From an uncultured Chitinophaga sp. (GTDB taxonomy: Bacteria > Bacteroidota > Bacteroidia > Chitinophagales > Chitinophagaceae), in the NCBI RefSeq assembly GCF_946479755.1, contig NZ_CAMLHC010000018.1, positions 102,789-166,788 on the forward strand: 64,000 nucleotides of DNA, written 5' to 3'. The notes below the pieces were generated by a model. It was given only the letters and a program-made list of their open reading frames with translations, did no database searches and had not been told where the DNA came from. Positions 1 to 9,250 of the stretch are shown in pieces. The translations under genes were made by a program, and so were the position numbers. Position 1 is the first letter of the stretch. Every line of letters begins with the position of its first letter.

Positions 1-417
1 CTGGGCGGCGTGGCCGGTCATGCCGGCCTTTATTCCAATGCGCACGACCTGGGGGTGATTATGCAGATGTTGCTGAATAACGGCTCTTTCGGAGGCGTAC
101 AATATATTAAACCGGAAACGGTGAGGCTGTTTACTGCTTATAACAGCAGTATCAGCCGTCGCGGGCTGGGTTTCGACAAACCGGAGAAAGACAATAATAC
201 CCGCCGGGAAAGTTATCCTTCCAAACTAACCTCCGGCGCTACTTTTGGTCATACCGGCTTCACCGGCACCTGCATCTGGGCAGACCCCAACAGCAAAATG
301 GTGTTTATCTTCCTGAGCAACAGGGTATATCCGAACGGGGGCTCCAATGGCAAGCTGTCCGCCCTCAACACAAGGGGTAAAATGATGGATGTGGTATATG
401 AAGCGATGAAACCCTGA
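1..417 (+). CDS. Serine hydrolase (beta-lactamase fold), C-terminal part only
   Basis: The reading frame is open from the first base of the window, so the gene starts upstream and only the last 138 codons are visible. The segment has the C-terminal layout of class C beta-lactamase-like serine hydrolases: a GGVAGHAGLYSN stretch early on, and later an HTGFTGT motif in the position of the third active-site motif (KTG/HTG). The closing FLSNRVYP region is typical of Bacteroidota proteins in which this domain follows a glycoside hydrolase family 3 domain and acts in cell-wall recycling. That fusion is an inference, because the N-terminal half is outside the window. A hairpin follows the stop codon. 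Confidence 0.75.
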   Translation: MGGVAGHAGLYSNAHDLGVIMQMLLNNGSFGGVQYIKPETVRLFTAYNSSISRRGLGFDKPEKDNNTRRESYPSKLTSGATFGHTGFTGTCIWADPNSKMVFIFLSNRVYPNGGSNGKLSALNTRGKMMDVVYEAMKP

Positions 418-450
418 TCATTACAGGACTTTGAAATGTATTAAAATACG

Positions 451-478
451 AAGGAGATTATCAGACGATAATCTCCTT
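451..478. terminator. Hairpin between convergent genes, probable terminator
   Basis: Perfect 12-bp inverted repeat (451-462 with 467-478) and a 4-base loop, between the end of the serine hydrolase (+) and the end of the small secreted protein (-). T-rich sequence follows on both strands but there is no long T-run. Confidence 0.6.
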
Positions 479-525
479 TGCATTTTAAATAACCAATTAA
501 CCAAATCAGAAATAGTGTTGCAGGA

Positions 526-972
526 TTATTTTTCTACAGAAACTGTTCTGCTTACCATCGTCTGCGTTTTGATACCGATGGCTTTTTCCGCTACTTTATT
601 TTTTCCGCTTCTGATTTCGAAGATGTACTGGCCGTCTTCGAGTGATTGCAGGTTGTAGCGTGCTTCAAATTTAACAGTTGCAGGTAATACTTCCCGGTGA
701 AGGGTGTTGTTGTAGCTATCTTTAATGTAGAGCGTCAATTTCTCGTTTTCCGGATTGATCACTGCCAGCGTGAAGTTCAGCGTTTCTTTCTGAGGCTGGC
801 TGATTTCCACTTCCAGGTCCTTTTTGATACCAGATGAAGGCTGCTCTGCTACAAACCGGTTGTTGTAAGCAAAAGATCTTTCCTGTGCATGCATGGTTAC
901 AAAGGGAATGAGGATGGTGGCTAATACAATCATCGTTGCTTTGGGAACTAAAACAAAACAAAAGTGTTTCAT
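526..972 (-). CDS. Small secreted protein of unknown function
   Basis: 148 residues. The first ~30 residues form a hydrophobic signal peptide ending near MHAQ. The remainder is a single beta-rich domain with phrases such as FTLAVINPENEKLTLYIKD and YNLQSLEDGQYIFEIRSG. These resemble the short Ig-like folds found in Bacteroidota secreted proteins (DUF3244-type or T9SS sorting-domain-like), but I cannot assign a family firmly. No catalytic motif is visible. It is probably periplasmic or surface-exposed and monocistronic: the neighbours are convergent (left) and divergent (right). Confidence 0.7.
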   Translation of the reverse strand: MKHFCFVLVPKATMIVLATILIPFVTMHAQERSFAYNNRFVAEQPSSGIKKDLEVEISQPQKETLNFTLAVINPENEKLTLYIKDSYNNTLHREVLPATVKFEARYNLQSLEDGQYIFEIRSGKNKVAEKAIGIKTQTMVSRTVSVEK

Positions 973-1134
973 GACATTATTTTTTTAATGTGTTGTCTTT
1001 TTTACTTGTAAGGGCAGTATTAGCTAATACAATTTGTTGCCGTTTAATTTTCACCGCAAAGATCAGATGCCAGCGTTAACAGAACATTACGCGATTGTTA
1101 AAAGAATGTGAGTATTTCGGGAGCCGTAATTCAC

Positions 1135-1142
1135 TATTTTTG
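1135..1142 (+). promoter_or_regulatory. Bacteroidota -7 element of the heme A synthase gene
   Basis: TATTTTTG matches the TAnnTTTG box. The start codon lies only 8 bases downstream, so the transcript should have almost no leader. No clear -33 box was seen. Confidence 0.5.
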
Positions 1143-1150
1143 CAGCGTTT

Positions 1151-2194
1151 ATGGAAACAGTTAATATCAAGAATAACCGCCCGGTGGCCATCTGGCTGTA
1201 TATAGGAGTGGGCATGCTGGTGATCCAGGTATTATTGGGAGGGTTGACCCGCTTAACCGGTTCCGGCCTGTCGATTACAGAGTGGCAGCCGTTGTTGGGC
1301 GCTTTTCCGCCGATGAATGAAGCGGCCTGGCAAAAAGCTTTTGACGGATATAAGCAGATTGCGCAGTATAAATATGTCAACAATCATTTCACCTTATCAG
1401 ATTTTAAATTCATTTATTTCTGGGAGTGGCTGCATCGTGACTGGGCGCGTTTGATCGGTATTGTATTTATTATACCGTTTATTTATTTCGTGGTGAAGAA
1501 GAAGATCAGCAAAGAGATGATCAACCCGATGATTGTGCTGTTTGTGCTGGGAGGCCTGCAGGGGCTTATCGGCTGGATCATGGTAAAGAGCGGCCTGAAC
1601 GATGAAAACCTCTACGTGAGCCATATCCGGCTGGCGGTACATTTTATGTCGGCGCTGGTGCTGCTGTGTTATCTTTTCTGGTTTGCGTTGAAAATCAGCG
1701 TTCCCGGGAAAGAAATCCTGAAAGTGCCTTCGCTGAAGCGGTTAAATATCTGGTTGCTGGCGCTGGTGACGGTACAGCTGATATACGGCGCTTTTATGGC
1801 GGGCCTGCATGCCGCGCTGGTAGCCAATACATGGCCGGATATCAACGGAGCCTGGATACCTGCCGGGATGTTTTCCCAGGGCGGCTTCTGGACTGACATT
1901 GCACATAACACGATTACTATACAGTTTATTCACCGCGGCCTGGCTTACCTGATTACCATCCTCATTGCCATATGGTGGTGGAAATCAGCACAAACGCCTG
2001 CCAACAGCCTGCTGCATGGTATCCGTTACCTGCCCCTGCTGCTGGTATTGCTACAGGTGCTGCTGGGCGTGCTCACACTGCTCAACAGCCAGGTAAAAAT
2101 CCCTATCGGCTATGGTATCCTGCACCAGTGTGTAGGGATGCTGTTGCTGCTGTCGCTGGTATGGACGCTCTATCTCAGCAGGGCAAGACAATAA
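1151..2194 (+). CDS. ctaA: Heme A synthase, COX15/CtaA family
   Basis: A 347-residue integral membrane protein that oxidises the C8 methyl of heme O to make heme A for aa3-type cytochrome oxidases. About eight transmembrane helices are visible. The conserved heme-ligating histidines occur in WEWLHRDWARLIG, HIRLAVHF, IQFIHRGLAYL and GILHQCVG, and the N-terminal LGGLTRLTGSGLSITEW signature is diagnostic of the family. Its length fits the proteobacterial/mitochondrial COX15 type. The gene stands alone; no oxidase or ctaB gene is adjacent here. The start is supported by the -7 box just upstream. Confidence 0.93.
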   Translation: METVNIKNNRPVAIWLYIGVGMLVIQVLLGGLTRLTGSGLSITEWQPLLGAFPPMNEAAWQKAFDGYKQIAQYKYVNNHFTLSDFKFIYFWEWLHRDWARLIGIVFIIPFIYFVVKKKISKEMINPMIVLFVLGGLQGLIGWIMVKSGLNDENLYVSHIRLAVHFMSALVLLCYLFWFALKISVPGKEILKVPSLKRLNIWLLALVTVQLIYGAFMAGLHAALVANTWPDINGAWIPAGMFSQGGFWTDIAHNTITIQFIHRGLAYLITILIAIWWWKSAQTPANSLLHGIRYLPLLLVLLQVLLGVLTLLNSQVKIPIGYGILHQCVGMLLLLSLVWTLYLSRARQ

Positions 2195-2294
2195 TAACAA
2201 CCACCGATGATACATAAGGGGTTCATGCATCGCATGGGCCCCTTATTCGTTTTTACTGATTTTTTACGTAGGTTTAATTGTAATTATCGGTCTG

Positions 2295-4526
2295 ATGAAG
2301 GTGAAGCTTTTCCTAATAAAAACGTACTATTCTTTCCCTGTTCAGTTGCTCCTGCTGCATTTCAGGAAATATCAGGTGTTGCTCATCTTCTGGGTAATTC
2401 TCTTTAGCACGATCAATGGCGGATTTGCCAAGGTGTTTGGCGGCGATGCGCTCTTTCTGGCGCCGGAATACCTGGGGAAAGTAAATTTTTACAGTACAGC
2501 AATTCTAGGGCTGGCCACGGGCATGTTTATCATGAGCTGGCAGATCACCACCTTCATCCTGCATACCGGCCGGTTTAAGTTCCTGGCCACCACCTCACAG
2601 CCTTTTTTCCGGTACTGTCTCAATAACTCCCTGATCCCGCTGGCGTTTTTTATCTGCCTGATTTACCGCGGCTGGCAATACCAACGCTATGAACAGCTGA
2701 GCTCCATTCCCGAAATCCTTTTACTGGGAGAGGGGTTTATCTGCGGCGCCCTGTTTGTCGTCTTTTTCGGGTTCTTTTATTTTTTTAATGCGGATAAAAA
2801 TATCGGCCGCCGGCTGGAGAAACGATTTGGTAACCCGCGTAATTTTCTCCGGGTGATCCTCAAGCCCACACAGGAGCCGGATGAGAACGCGCTGCCGGTG
2901 CACAACTATTTTTCCACGCCGTGGAAGATACGCCGGGCGCGGAATGTGGACCACTATAACAAACATTATCTCGACAGTATCCTGAAACAACACCACTTTG
3001 CAGCGATGATCACGGTGGGCTGTGCGCTGATTTTCCTGGTGATACTGGCGTATATGATGGACTATGAAGTTTTCAGGATCCCTGCCGGCGCCAGTGTACT
3101 GATCTTTTTCGCCTTCCTGATCGGCGTGGCCGGCGCTTACTCTTACCTGTTGCAGACCTGGTCTATCCCCGTGGTGCTGGTATTGCTGTTCGGGCTCAAC
3201 TGGATGGTGGAGCATAACTGGGTGGATAACCGCAATAAGGCATACGGACTTGATTACCAACAGAAAAAAGCGAGGCCGGAATATAGTGTGGAAGCTTTGC
3301 AGCGGTTCTTTACCCGCGAGCGGTATGAGGCGGACAGAAAACAGTCACTGGATATTTTGAAGAAATGGCGCAGCAAGTTTCCGGCGAATAAAAAGCCGCA
3401 GCTGGTGGTGCTGAATTTCAGCGGCGGCGGCAGCCGTTCCGCTACATGGTCGCTGCATGTATTACAGCGGCTGGACAGCCTTTTGCAGGGGCGATTGATG
3501 AAACATTCGGTGCTGATGACCGGCGCTTCCGGTGGCATGCTGGGCGCCAGCTATTTCCGGGAGCTGTATTACCAGCAGCTGATGGGGAAGCCGATCCGGC
3601 TCACGGACAGTATTTATACGGAACGTGTTTCCAGGGACCTGCTGAATTCCGTGTTCAGCGCTATGGCTGTGAATGACTTCATTACGCCGTGGCGCACTTT
3701 TAAGATGGATAACAAGCGGTATGCAAAAGACCGCGGTTACGCCTTTGAGATGCAGCTGAACCAGAATACCGACAATGCGCTGAATAAAATCCTGCGGGAT
3801 TATAAGGCGCCGGAGCAAAATGCCGAGATCCCGATGCTGATCTGGAATGCGACCATTAATGCAGATGGCCGCCGGCTGATGATTTCGCCGCAACCGATCA
3901 GTTATCTGTGCAGCCCGCAGTACCTGTATCCCACCAGGCAGGTGAGGGATATTGATGGCGTTGACTTTGCGCAGTATTATGCCAACCAGGACGCGATGGA
4001 ACTGAAGGTTACCAGTGCTATCCGCATGTGCGCAACTTTCCCGTATGTGCTGCCCAACACGTTTTTACCGAGCAACCCTATTGTAGACGTGATGGATGCC
4101 GGTATAAGGGATAATTTCGGCCAGCAGACCACCCTGCGTTTCCTATATACTTTCAGCAAATGGATCAATGAAAATACCAGCGGGGTCGTGTATATACAGA
4201 TCAGGGACACCCGCAAAAATGATATTTCCCCCATCAAGAAAACCAAAGACCTCAGCGATCTGCTTTTTGAGCCTTTGTTTACCATGCAGCAGCATTGGAG
4301 CGCTATGCAGGATTTTGACCAGGATGACCTGGTCAATTACATGGAGGGATATTTTCCCGATAAATTCCACAGGATTATTTTCCAGTATGTGCCGCAGAAA
4401 CAAGACAAGGGGGCGGCGCTCTCGTGGCATCTCACTTCGCGCGAGAAGCTGGACATTGCGCATGCACTTGACAATCCGGCAAATCAAAGCGCACTGGATT
4501 ATGTCGTTAAACTGATGACGGAATAA
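2295..4526 (+). CDS. Membrane-anchored patatin-like phospholipase
   Basis: 743 residues. Roughly the first 325 carry several hydrophobic helices in two groups (about 25-165 and 235-320). The C-terminal half is a patatin domain: oxyanion glycine motif SGGGSR near residue 375, nucleophile elbow GASGG near 409, and the catalytic Asp in DAGIRDNFG near 600 (DAG instead of the more usual DGG). Patatin enzymes are Ser-Asp dyad acyl hydrolases acting on phospholipids or other lipids. The polytopic N-terminus should fix the enzyme in the inner membrane; substrate and side of action are unknown. Transcribed alone between ctaA and a convergent hydrolase. Confidence 0.85.
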   Translation: MKVKLFLIKTYYSFPVQLLLLHFRKYQVLLIFWVILFSTINGGFAKVFGGDALFLAPEYLGKVNFYSTAILGLATGMFIMSWQITTFILHTGRFKFLATTSQPFFRYCLNNSLIPLAFFICLIYRGWQYQRYEQLSSIPEILLLGEGFICGALFVVFFGFFYFFNADKNIGRRLEKRFGNPRNFLRVILKPTQEPDENALPVHNYFSTPWKIRRARNVDHYNKHYLDSILKQHHFAAMITVGCALIFLVILAYMMDYEVFRIPAGASVLIFFAFLIGVAGAYSYLLQTWSIPVVLVLLFGLNWMVEHNWVDNRNKAYGLDYQQKKARPEYSVEALQRFFTRERYEADRKQSLDILKKWRSKFPANKKPQLVVLNFSGGGSRSATWSLHVLQRLDSLLQGRLMKHSVLMTGASGGMLGASYFRELYYQQLMGKPIRLTDSIYTERVSRDLLNSVFSAMAVNDFITPWRTFKMDNKRYAKDRGYAFEMQLNQNTDNALNKILRDYKAPEQNAEIPMLIWNATINADGRRLMISPQPISYLCSPQYLYPTRQVRDIDGVDFAQYYANQDAMELKVTSAIRMCATFPYVLPNTFLPSNPIVDVMDAGIRDNFGQQTTLRFLYTFSKWINENTSGVVYIQIRDTRKNDISPIKKTKDLSDLLFEPLFTMQQHWSAMQDFDQDDLVNYMEGYFPDKFHRIIFQYVPQKQDKGAALSWHLTSREKLDIAHALDNPANQSALDYVVKLMTE

Positions 4527-4579
4527 TCAATCCCTTTTTTTCACAGGACGGCCGGCTATCCTTTGCCGGTGATGCTTGC

Positions 4580-5581
4580 TTAATGCTGCAGGAAATCCAG
4601 CAGTGGCGTAATAAATTTCGTATAGGCTTCAATGTGAGGCAGGTGACCTACTCCTTCGATGGGTACGAGGGTGGCGTGCGGGATGCGTTTGGCGGCTTCT
4701 TTCCCCAGTTCAGGATAATTGCCCAGTGTTTTACGGATGTCCGGTGGGACGTTGGCTTTGCCTAAAGCGGTGCGGTCGCGCTGCCCGATGATGAGCAGGG
4801 TGGGCGCCTGGACGTTGGGAAACTCGTAGTATACGGGCTGGGTGAAAATCATGTCGTAGGTGAGGGCGGCGTTCCAGGCTACCTGGGCGTAGTCGGGGCT
4901 GTGGATCCAGCTGGCCTGCAGGCGGGCCCATTTTTCATATTCCGGTTTCCATTGTCCTGCGTAGTAATTATCCAGTTGATATTGTTTGATTTTATCGTAG
5001 GTCTGTTTTAGCTCAGAGTGATACCATTTATCCACAGATTGGTACGGAACCACCACTTTCCAGTCTTCCAGTCCGATAGGGTTTTCCAGTATCAGTTTGG
5101 TGGTGGTTTCGGGGTACATGAGGGCGAAGCGGGCAGCGATCATACCTCCCATAGAATGCCCGAGGATGGCGGCTTTGGGGATGCCGAGGGTATCCAGCAG
5201 GGCTTTGGTGTTTTGAGCGAGCAGCTGGAAGCTGTACTGCAGGTGTGCGGGTTTGGTGGATTTGCCGAAGCCGATCTGGTCGGGGATGATCACGCGATAG
5301 CCGTTGTTGGTGAGGCTGGCGGCGGTGCTGTCCCAGTATGCGCCGCAGAAGTTTTTACCATGGAGCAGTACGACTGTCTGGCCATTAGGGCGGGAAGGCT
5401 GTACGTCCATGTAAGCCATGGTCAGCGGTTGGCCCTGGGCTTGGAATTTGAAATAATGAACAGAGTAGGGGTATTTGTAGGATGATAGCATAATGTCTTG
5501 TGTGGCAGTGTCTTGCGCATAAACGGGTGATAGGAAACAGCAGTAGCAGGCGACTAGTAAAAATAAAAAGGTACGTTTCAT
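4580..5581 (-). CDS. Secreted alpha/beta hydrolase
   Basis: I chose the ATG at 5581, giving 333 residues, because it directly precedes a good signal peptide (MKRTFLFLLVACYCC ending at VYAQ). A further in-frame ATG 48 bases upstream would put a non-signal stretch in front. The domain shows the full alpha/beta hydrolase set: LLHGKNFCG oxyanion region, GHSMGG nucleophile elbow, an Asp in IIGQRDRTALG and a His in VGHLPHIEAY. It resembles haloalkane-dehalogenase/esterase-like members of the fold, but substrate cannot be predicted. It is convergent with the patatin gene and divergent from typA. Confidence 0.85.
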   Translation of the reverse strand: MKRTFLFLLVACYCCFLSPVYAQDTATQDIMLSSYKYPYSVHYFKFQAQGQPLTMAYMDVQPSRPNGQTVVLLHGKNFCGAYWDSTAASLTNNGYRVIIPDQIGFGKSTKPAHLQYSFQLLAQNTKALLDTLGIPKAAILGHSMGGMIAARFALMYPETTTKLILENPIGLEDWKVVVPYQSVDKWYHSELKQTYDKIKQYQLDNYYAGQWKPEYEKWARLQASWIHSPDYAQVAWNAALTYDMIFTQPVYYEFPNVQAPTLLIIGQRDRTALGKANVPPDIRKTLGNYPELGKEAAKRIPHATLVPIEGVGHLPHIEAYTKFITPLLDFLQH

Positions 5582-5614
5582 GCAGATAGATTTTACCAGG
5601 AGGCAAATCAAATC

Positions 5615-5636
5615 TCCCGCCACAAACATGGCGGGA
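5615..5636. repeat. Hairpin in the leader of the alpha/beta hydrolase gene
   Basis: Perfect 8-bp G+C-rich inverted repeat (5615-5622 with 5629-5636) and a 6-base loop. It sits 34 bases upstream of the chosen start and overlaps the longer alternative N-terminus, which also argues for the shorter start. No T-run is adjacent. Confidence 0.4.
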
Positions 5637-5783
5637 TCTGCCTGCGTTGGATGGTTTCCGTCATAATGAAATGTGTGGTCTTGTAATTGATTGATAGATA
5701 GTGTGTTATGGAGCGATTTGTATAAGTGACTAAATGGTTACATTTATTTAAAGCATGAATCCTTCATTCTCGTCAGGTTTTCG

Positions 5784-5791
5784 TACCTTTG
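5784..5791 (+). promoter_or_regulatory. Bacteroidota -7 element of typA
   Basis: TACCTTTG fits the TAnnTTTG consensus. Transcription would begin near 5798, giving a leader of about 58 bases before the typA start. Confidence 0.55.
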
Positions 5792-5855
5792 CGCCTCATT
5801 TTTGCAGCTATGAGCCAATAAGTTACAAGCTGCTTATAGCTAAAGAATTAAGTAT

Positions 5856-7664
5856 ATGAACATTCGTAATATTGCAATTATCGCGCACGTAGACCATGGT
5901 AAAACTACTTTGGTTGACAAAATTCTTCACCAGACGAACGTTTTCCGGGCCAACCAGGAATCCGGCGAGCTGATCATGGACAGTAACGATCTTGAAAGAG
6001 AACGTGGTATTACCATCTTCAGTAAGAATGCTTCTGTTGAGTACAAAGGCACCAAGATTAATGTGATCGATACCCCGGGCCACGCCGACTTTGGCGGTGA
6101 AGTGGAACGTGTATTGAAAATGGCAGATGGTGTAATCCTGCTGGTGGACGCTTTCGAAGGTCCGATGCCACAGACCCGCTTTGTGTTGCAGAAAGCTTTG
6201 CAGCTGAACCTGAAACCGATCGTGGTGATCAACAAAGTGGACAAGGCTAACTGCCGTCCTGATGAAGTACACGATGCTGTATTCGAATTGTTCTTCAACC
6301 TCGATGCAACAGAAGAGCAGCTGAACTTCCCGACCTTCTACGGTTCCGGTAAAAATGGCTGGTTCAACTCTTCCCTCACGCCTTGTGACGACATCACTCC
6401 GCTGATGGATGGTATCATCGAGCACGTTCCTTCTCCTAAAATCCCTGATGGTAACCTGCAGCTGCAGATCACTTCCCTGGATTATTCTTCTTTCCTCGGC
6501 CGTATTGCTGTAGGTAAAGTAACCCGTGGTTCTATCGAAGAAAACCAGTGGATTACCCTGATGCAGGCTGACGGTACCGCTAAAAGACAGAAGGTTCGTG
6601 AGCTGTACATCTTTGAAGCTTTAGGTAAAAGAAAAGTAAACAAGGTACTGGCCGGCGACATTTGCGCCGTAGTAGGTATCGAAGATTTTAATATCGGTGA
6701 CACCATCGCTGATGGTGAAGCGCCGGAGGCCCTGCCTGTTATCAGCGTAGACGAGCCTACCATGAACATGCTGTTCGGTATCAACAACTCACCTTTCTTT
6801 GGTAAAGATGGTAAGTTCGTTACCTCCCGTCACCTGCGTGACCGCCTGGTAAAAGAAACCGAAAAGAACCTGGCGCTGCGCGTTGTTGATACAGACAGTG
6901 CGGATAGCTTCCTGGTATATGGCCGCGGTATCCTCCACCTGGGCGTATTGATCGAAACCATGCGTCGTGAAGGTTACGAGCTGACAGTAGGTCAACCACA
7001 GGTTATCGTTAAAAACATCGACGGTAAAAAATGTGAACCATACGAAACACTGGTGGTAGACGTTCCGCAGGAATTCGCCAGCAAAGTGATCGACCTGGTA
7101 ACCCGCCGTAAAGGTGAGATGCTGATCATGGAAACAAAAGGTGAAATGCAACACCTGGAATTTGAAATTCCTTCCCGTGGTCTGATCGGTCTGCGTACAC
7201 AGATGCTGACCGCCACTGCCGGCGAAGCCGTAATGGCGCACCGCTTCAATGACTACAAAGCCTGGAAAGGCGCGATCCCCGGCCGTAACAACGGTGTGCT
7301 GATCGCCAAAGAAGCTGGTTCCACTACCGCTTACTCTCTCGATAAATTACAGGACAGAGGTTCTTTCTTCGTGGATCCGGGAGAAGAAGTGTACAAAGGC
7401 ATGATCATCGGTGAAAACAACAAACCCGGCGATCTGGTGGTAAACCCGAACGAAGGAAAGAAACTGACCAACATGCGCGCCAGCGGTAGCGACGGCGCTG
7501 CTAATATCGCACCTAAAATTCTGATGACACTGGAAGAATGCATGGAGTACATCCAGCATGACGAGTGCATCGAAGTTACGCCTAACTTCATCCGTATGCG
7601 TAAAACCATCCTGGACGAAGAAGAACGTAAGAGAAATGCGAAAAGCATGAAAGCAGAAGCGTAA
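5856..7664 (+). CDS. typA: Ribosome-associated GTPase TypA/BipA
   Basis: A 602-residue translational GTPase of the EF-G-like superfamily that assists 50S subunit assembly and stress or cold adaptation. G-motifs are clear: AHVDHGKTTL (G1), RGITIFSKN (G2), DTPGHADFGG (G3) and NKVDK (G4). EF-Tu domain 2 and the EF-G III/V-like domains follow, then the BipA-specific C-terminal domain (around IPGRNNGVLIAKEAG to the end). Length equals the family norm. It is monocistronic, with its own promoter element and a strong terminator downstream. Confidence 0.97.
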   Translation: MNIRNIAIIAHVDHGKTTLVDKILHQTNVFRANQESGELIMDSNDLERERGITIFSKNASVEYKGTKINVIDTPGHADFGGEVERVLKMADGVILLVDAFEGPMPQTRFVLQKALQLNLKPIVVINKVDKANCRPDEVHDAVFELFFNLDATEEQLNFPTFYGSGKNGWFNSSLTPCDDITPLMDGIIEHVPSPKIPDGNLQLQITSLDYSSFLGRIAVGKVTRGSIEENQWITLMQADGTAKRQKVRELYIFEALGKRKVNKVLAGDICAVVGIEDFNIGDTIADGEAPEALPVISVDEPTMNMLFGINNSPFFGKDGKFVTSRHLRDRLVKETEKNLALRVVDTDSADSFLVYGRGILHLGVLIETMRREGYELTVGQPQVIVKNIDGKKCEPYETLVVDVPQEFASKVIDLVTRRKGEMLIMETKGEMQHLEFEIPSRGLIGLRTQMLTATAGEAVMAHRFNDYKAWKGAIPGRNNGVLIAKEAGSTTAYSLDKLQDRGSFFVDPGEEVYKGMIIGENNKPGDLVVNPNEGKKLTNMRASGSDGAANIAPKILMTLEECMEYIQHDECIEVTPNFIRMRKTILDEEERKRNAKSMKAEA

Positions 7665-7738
7665 TCTGATTATAAGGCCCGCCCCTCAGGGCAGGTTCAT
7701 AATAAAGGATAACACTAACTTGAAAAATGTTTGAAAGG

Positions 7739-7766
7739 AAAAGGCTGACCATTTGGTCAGCCTTTT
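7739..7766 (+). terminator. Intrinsic terminator of typA
   Basis: Stem 7739-7751 with 7754-7766 (13 bp), a very short loop and the T-rich 3' arm expected of a rho-independent terminator, 75 bases after the typA stop. Confidence 0.8.
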
Positions 7767-7995
7767 CTGCTATAGGGGGTAATGATTTCTCATCTGGAAA
7801 TGGCGCCGATATTGTCTTCGCCCAGGTTCCGGGAGAGGTATTGAAAAACCGGAGATTCGCGTCAGTAACATCCCTGTGGGGATATCTGACAGCAACAATA
7901 TACCGGCAACGATGAAAGATGGCATCCGGAAGGAAGGAAACAACGCTAACGCCCTGGCCGAGGCGTAGATTCTGACCCGGGCGTAAGTGCCGGGC
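7767..7995. other. Intergenic stretch between the typA and recA terminators, no gene supported
   Basis: The space between the two terminators holds no convincing gene. Short open frames exist on both strands. One plus-strand frame, open from about 7815 to a stop near 7967, reads like plausible protein sequence (for example EIRVSNIPVGISDSN) but lacks a supported start and a recognised family. It may be a decayed coding fragment. Confidence 0.4.
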
Positions 7996-8026
7996 AAAAA
8001 AAATCCCCGCCCAGGATAAGGCGGGG
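7996..8026 (-). terminator. Intrinsic terminator of recA
   Basis: On the minus strand a perfect 7-bp G+C stem (8026-8020 with 8011-8005) and 8-base loop is followed, after one base, by eight T residues (8003-7996). It lies about 95 bases past the recA stop. Confidence 0.85.
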
Positions 8027-8120
8027 AGTGCATACTAACCCAATGCTTACTAAAACTAAAACTAACTTCTATGTATGTATAGTAAAGAGGTAAATCTAAT
8101 TTTTGCAGCTTACATAATAA

Positions 8121-9131
8121 TTAAGCCTCTTCTTGTTTCTCCGCAATTTTCTGTTTGATCTTTGCTTCGATTTCTGCGGACAGTTCCGGATTATCGCCCA
8201 GTAATTGTTTTACCGCATCACGGCCCTGACCCAGTTTGTTGGAGTCGTAGCTGAACCAGCTACCGCTTTTCTGGATGATACCATATTCTACGCCCATGTC
8301 GATGATCTCACCCATTTTAGAGATACCCTGACCGTAGATGATATCGAATTCAGCCTGACGGAACGGCGGCGCTACTTTATTTTTCACGACTTTCACTTTC
8401 ACACGGTTACCTACCGCTTCATCGCCATCTTTAATCTGGCTCATACGGCGGATATCCAGCCTTACAGATGCATAGAACTTCAGGGCGTTACCACCGGTAG
8501 TGGTTTCCGGGTTACCGAACATCACACCGATTTTTTCACGTAACTGGTTGATGAATATGCAGCAACAGTTGGTTTTGGCGATCGTGGCTGTCAGCTTACG
8601 CAGTGCCTGGGACATCAAACGTGCCTGTAGGCCCATTTTGCTTTCACCCATTTCACCTTCCAGCTCGCTTTTCGGTACCAGCGCCGCTACAGAGTCCACT
8701 ACAACTACGTCTACTGCACCGGATAAAATCAGACGGTCCGCAATTTCCAGCGCCTGCTCACCATGGTCCGGTTGTGAAATCAGGAGAGAATCCACATCCA
8801 CACCCAGTCTGCGTGCATAGCTGCTGTCAAAGGCGTGCTCAGCATCCACGATGGCGCAAATACCGCCTTTTTTCTGCGCTTCCGCAATAGTGTGGATGGC
8901 TACGGTTGTTTTACCGGAAGACTCAGGACCATAGATCTCGATGATCCTTCCTTTCGGAAAACCGCCAATGCCCAGTGCGATATCAAGCCCCAGAGAACCG
9001 GAAGAAATCACTTCCATCGGAGCTTCTGCTTTTTCGCCCATCATCATCACAGATCCCTTACCGAAATCTTTCTCAATCTTATCCATTGTAAGGCGTAACG
9101 CCTTCAGTTTTTCTGTATTGGCTGTAGACAT
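8121..9131 (-). CDS. recA: Recombinase RecA
   Basis: A 336-residue RecA with the Walker A motif GPESSGKTT near residue 68, the ATP-binding VVVDSVAAL segment and the DNA-binding loop region near [12 protein letters not shown]. It forms filaments on single-stranded DNA, catalyses strand exchange and supports repair. The acidic/basic tail ([18 protein letters not shown]) is present. Expression should come from the -7 element 19 bases upstream. A palindrome about 90 bases further upstream is a candidate control element. Transcription ends at the strong terminator at 7996-8026. Confidence 0.98.
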   Translation of the reverse strand: MSTANTEKLKALRLTMDKIEKDFGKGSVMMMGEKAEAPMEVISSGSLGLDIALGIGGFPKGRIIEIYGPESSGKTTVAIHTIAEAQKKGGICAIVDAEHAFDSSYARRLGVDVDSLLISQPDHGEQALEIADRLILSGAVDVVVVDSVAALVPKSELEGEMGESKMGLQARLMSQALRKLTATIAKTNCCCIFINQLREKIGVMFGNPETTTGGNALKFYASVRLDIRRMSQIKDGDEAVGNRVKVKVVKNKVAPPFRQAEFDIIYGQGISKMGEIIDMGVEYGIIQKSGSWFSYDSNKLGQGRDAVKQLLGDNPELSAEIEAKIKQKIAEKQEEA

Positions 9132-9149
9132 ATCTGTAGTTGTTTTTTA

Positions 9150-9157
9150 CAAATTTA
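9150..9157 (-). promoter_or_regulatory. Bacteroidota -7 element of recA
   Basis: On the minus strand this reads TAAATTTG, matching TAnnTTTG, 18 bases from the recA ATG. A TTG lies about 17 bases further upstream, slightly closer than the usual -33 spacing. Confidence 0.5.
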
Positions 9158-9218
9158 ATCGAAAAGCATATCTCCAACTGGAATGCTAAATTATAACCTA
9201 ATTTTTGATTTTCCTAAA

Positions 9219-9250
9219 TTTTTTAGCATTTTATTTTCAATGCTAAAAAA
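9219..9250. repeat. Perfect 11-bp palindrome upstream of recA
   Basis: Arms 9219-9229 and 9240-9250 are perfectly complementary around a 10-base A+T-rich loop; each contains the TGCTAAA core. A third TGCTAAA lies at 9184-9190. The position, 88-119 bases upstream of the recA start, suits an operator or a terminator for a transcript arriving from upstream. Confidence 0.5.

Noticed and set aside
7770..8033. 87-codon minus-strand open frame overlapping the recA terminator
   Set aside because: It contains the intrinsic terminator of recA inside its first codons and resembles no family.
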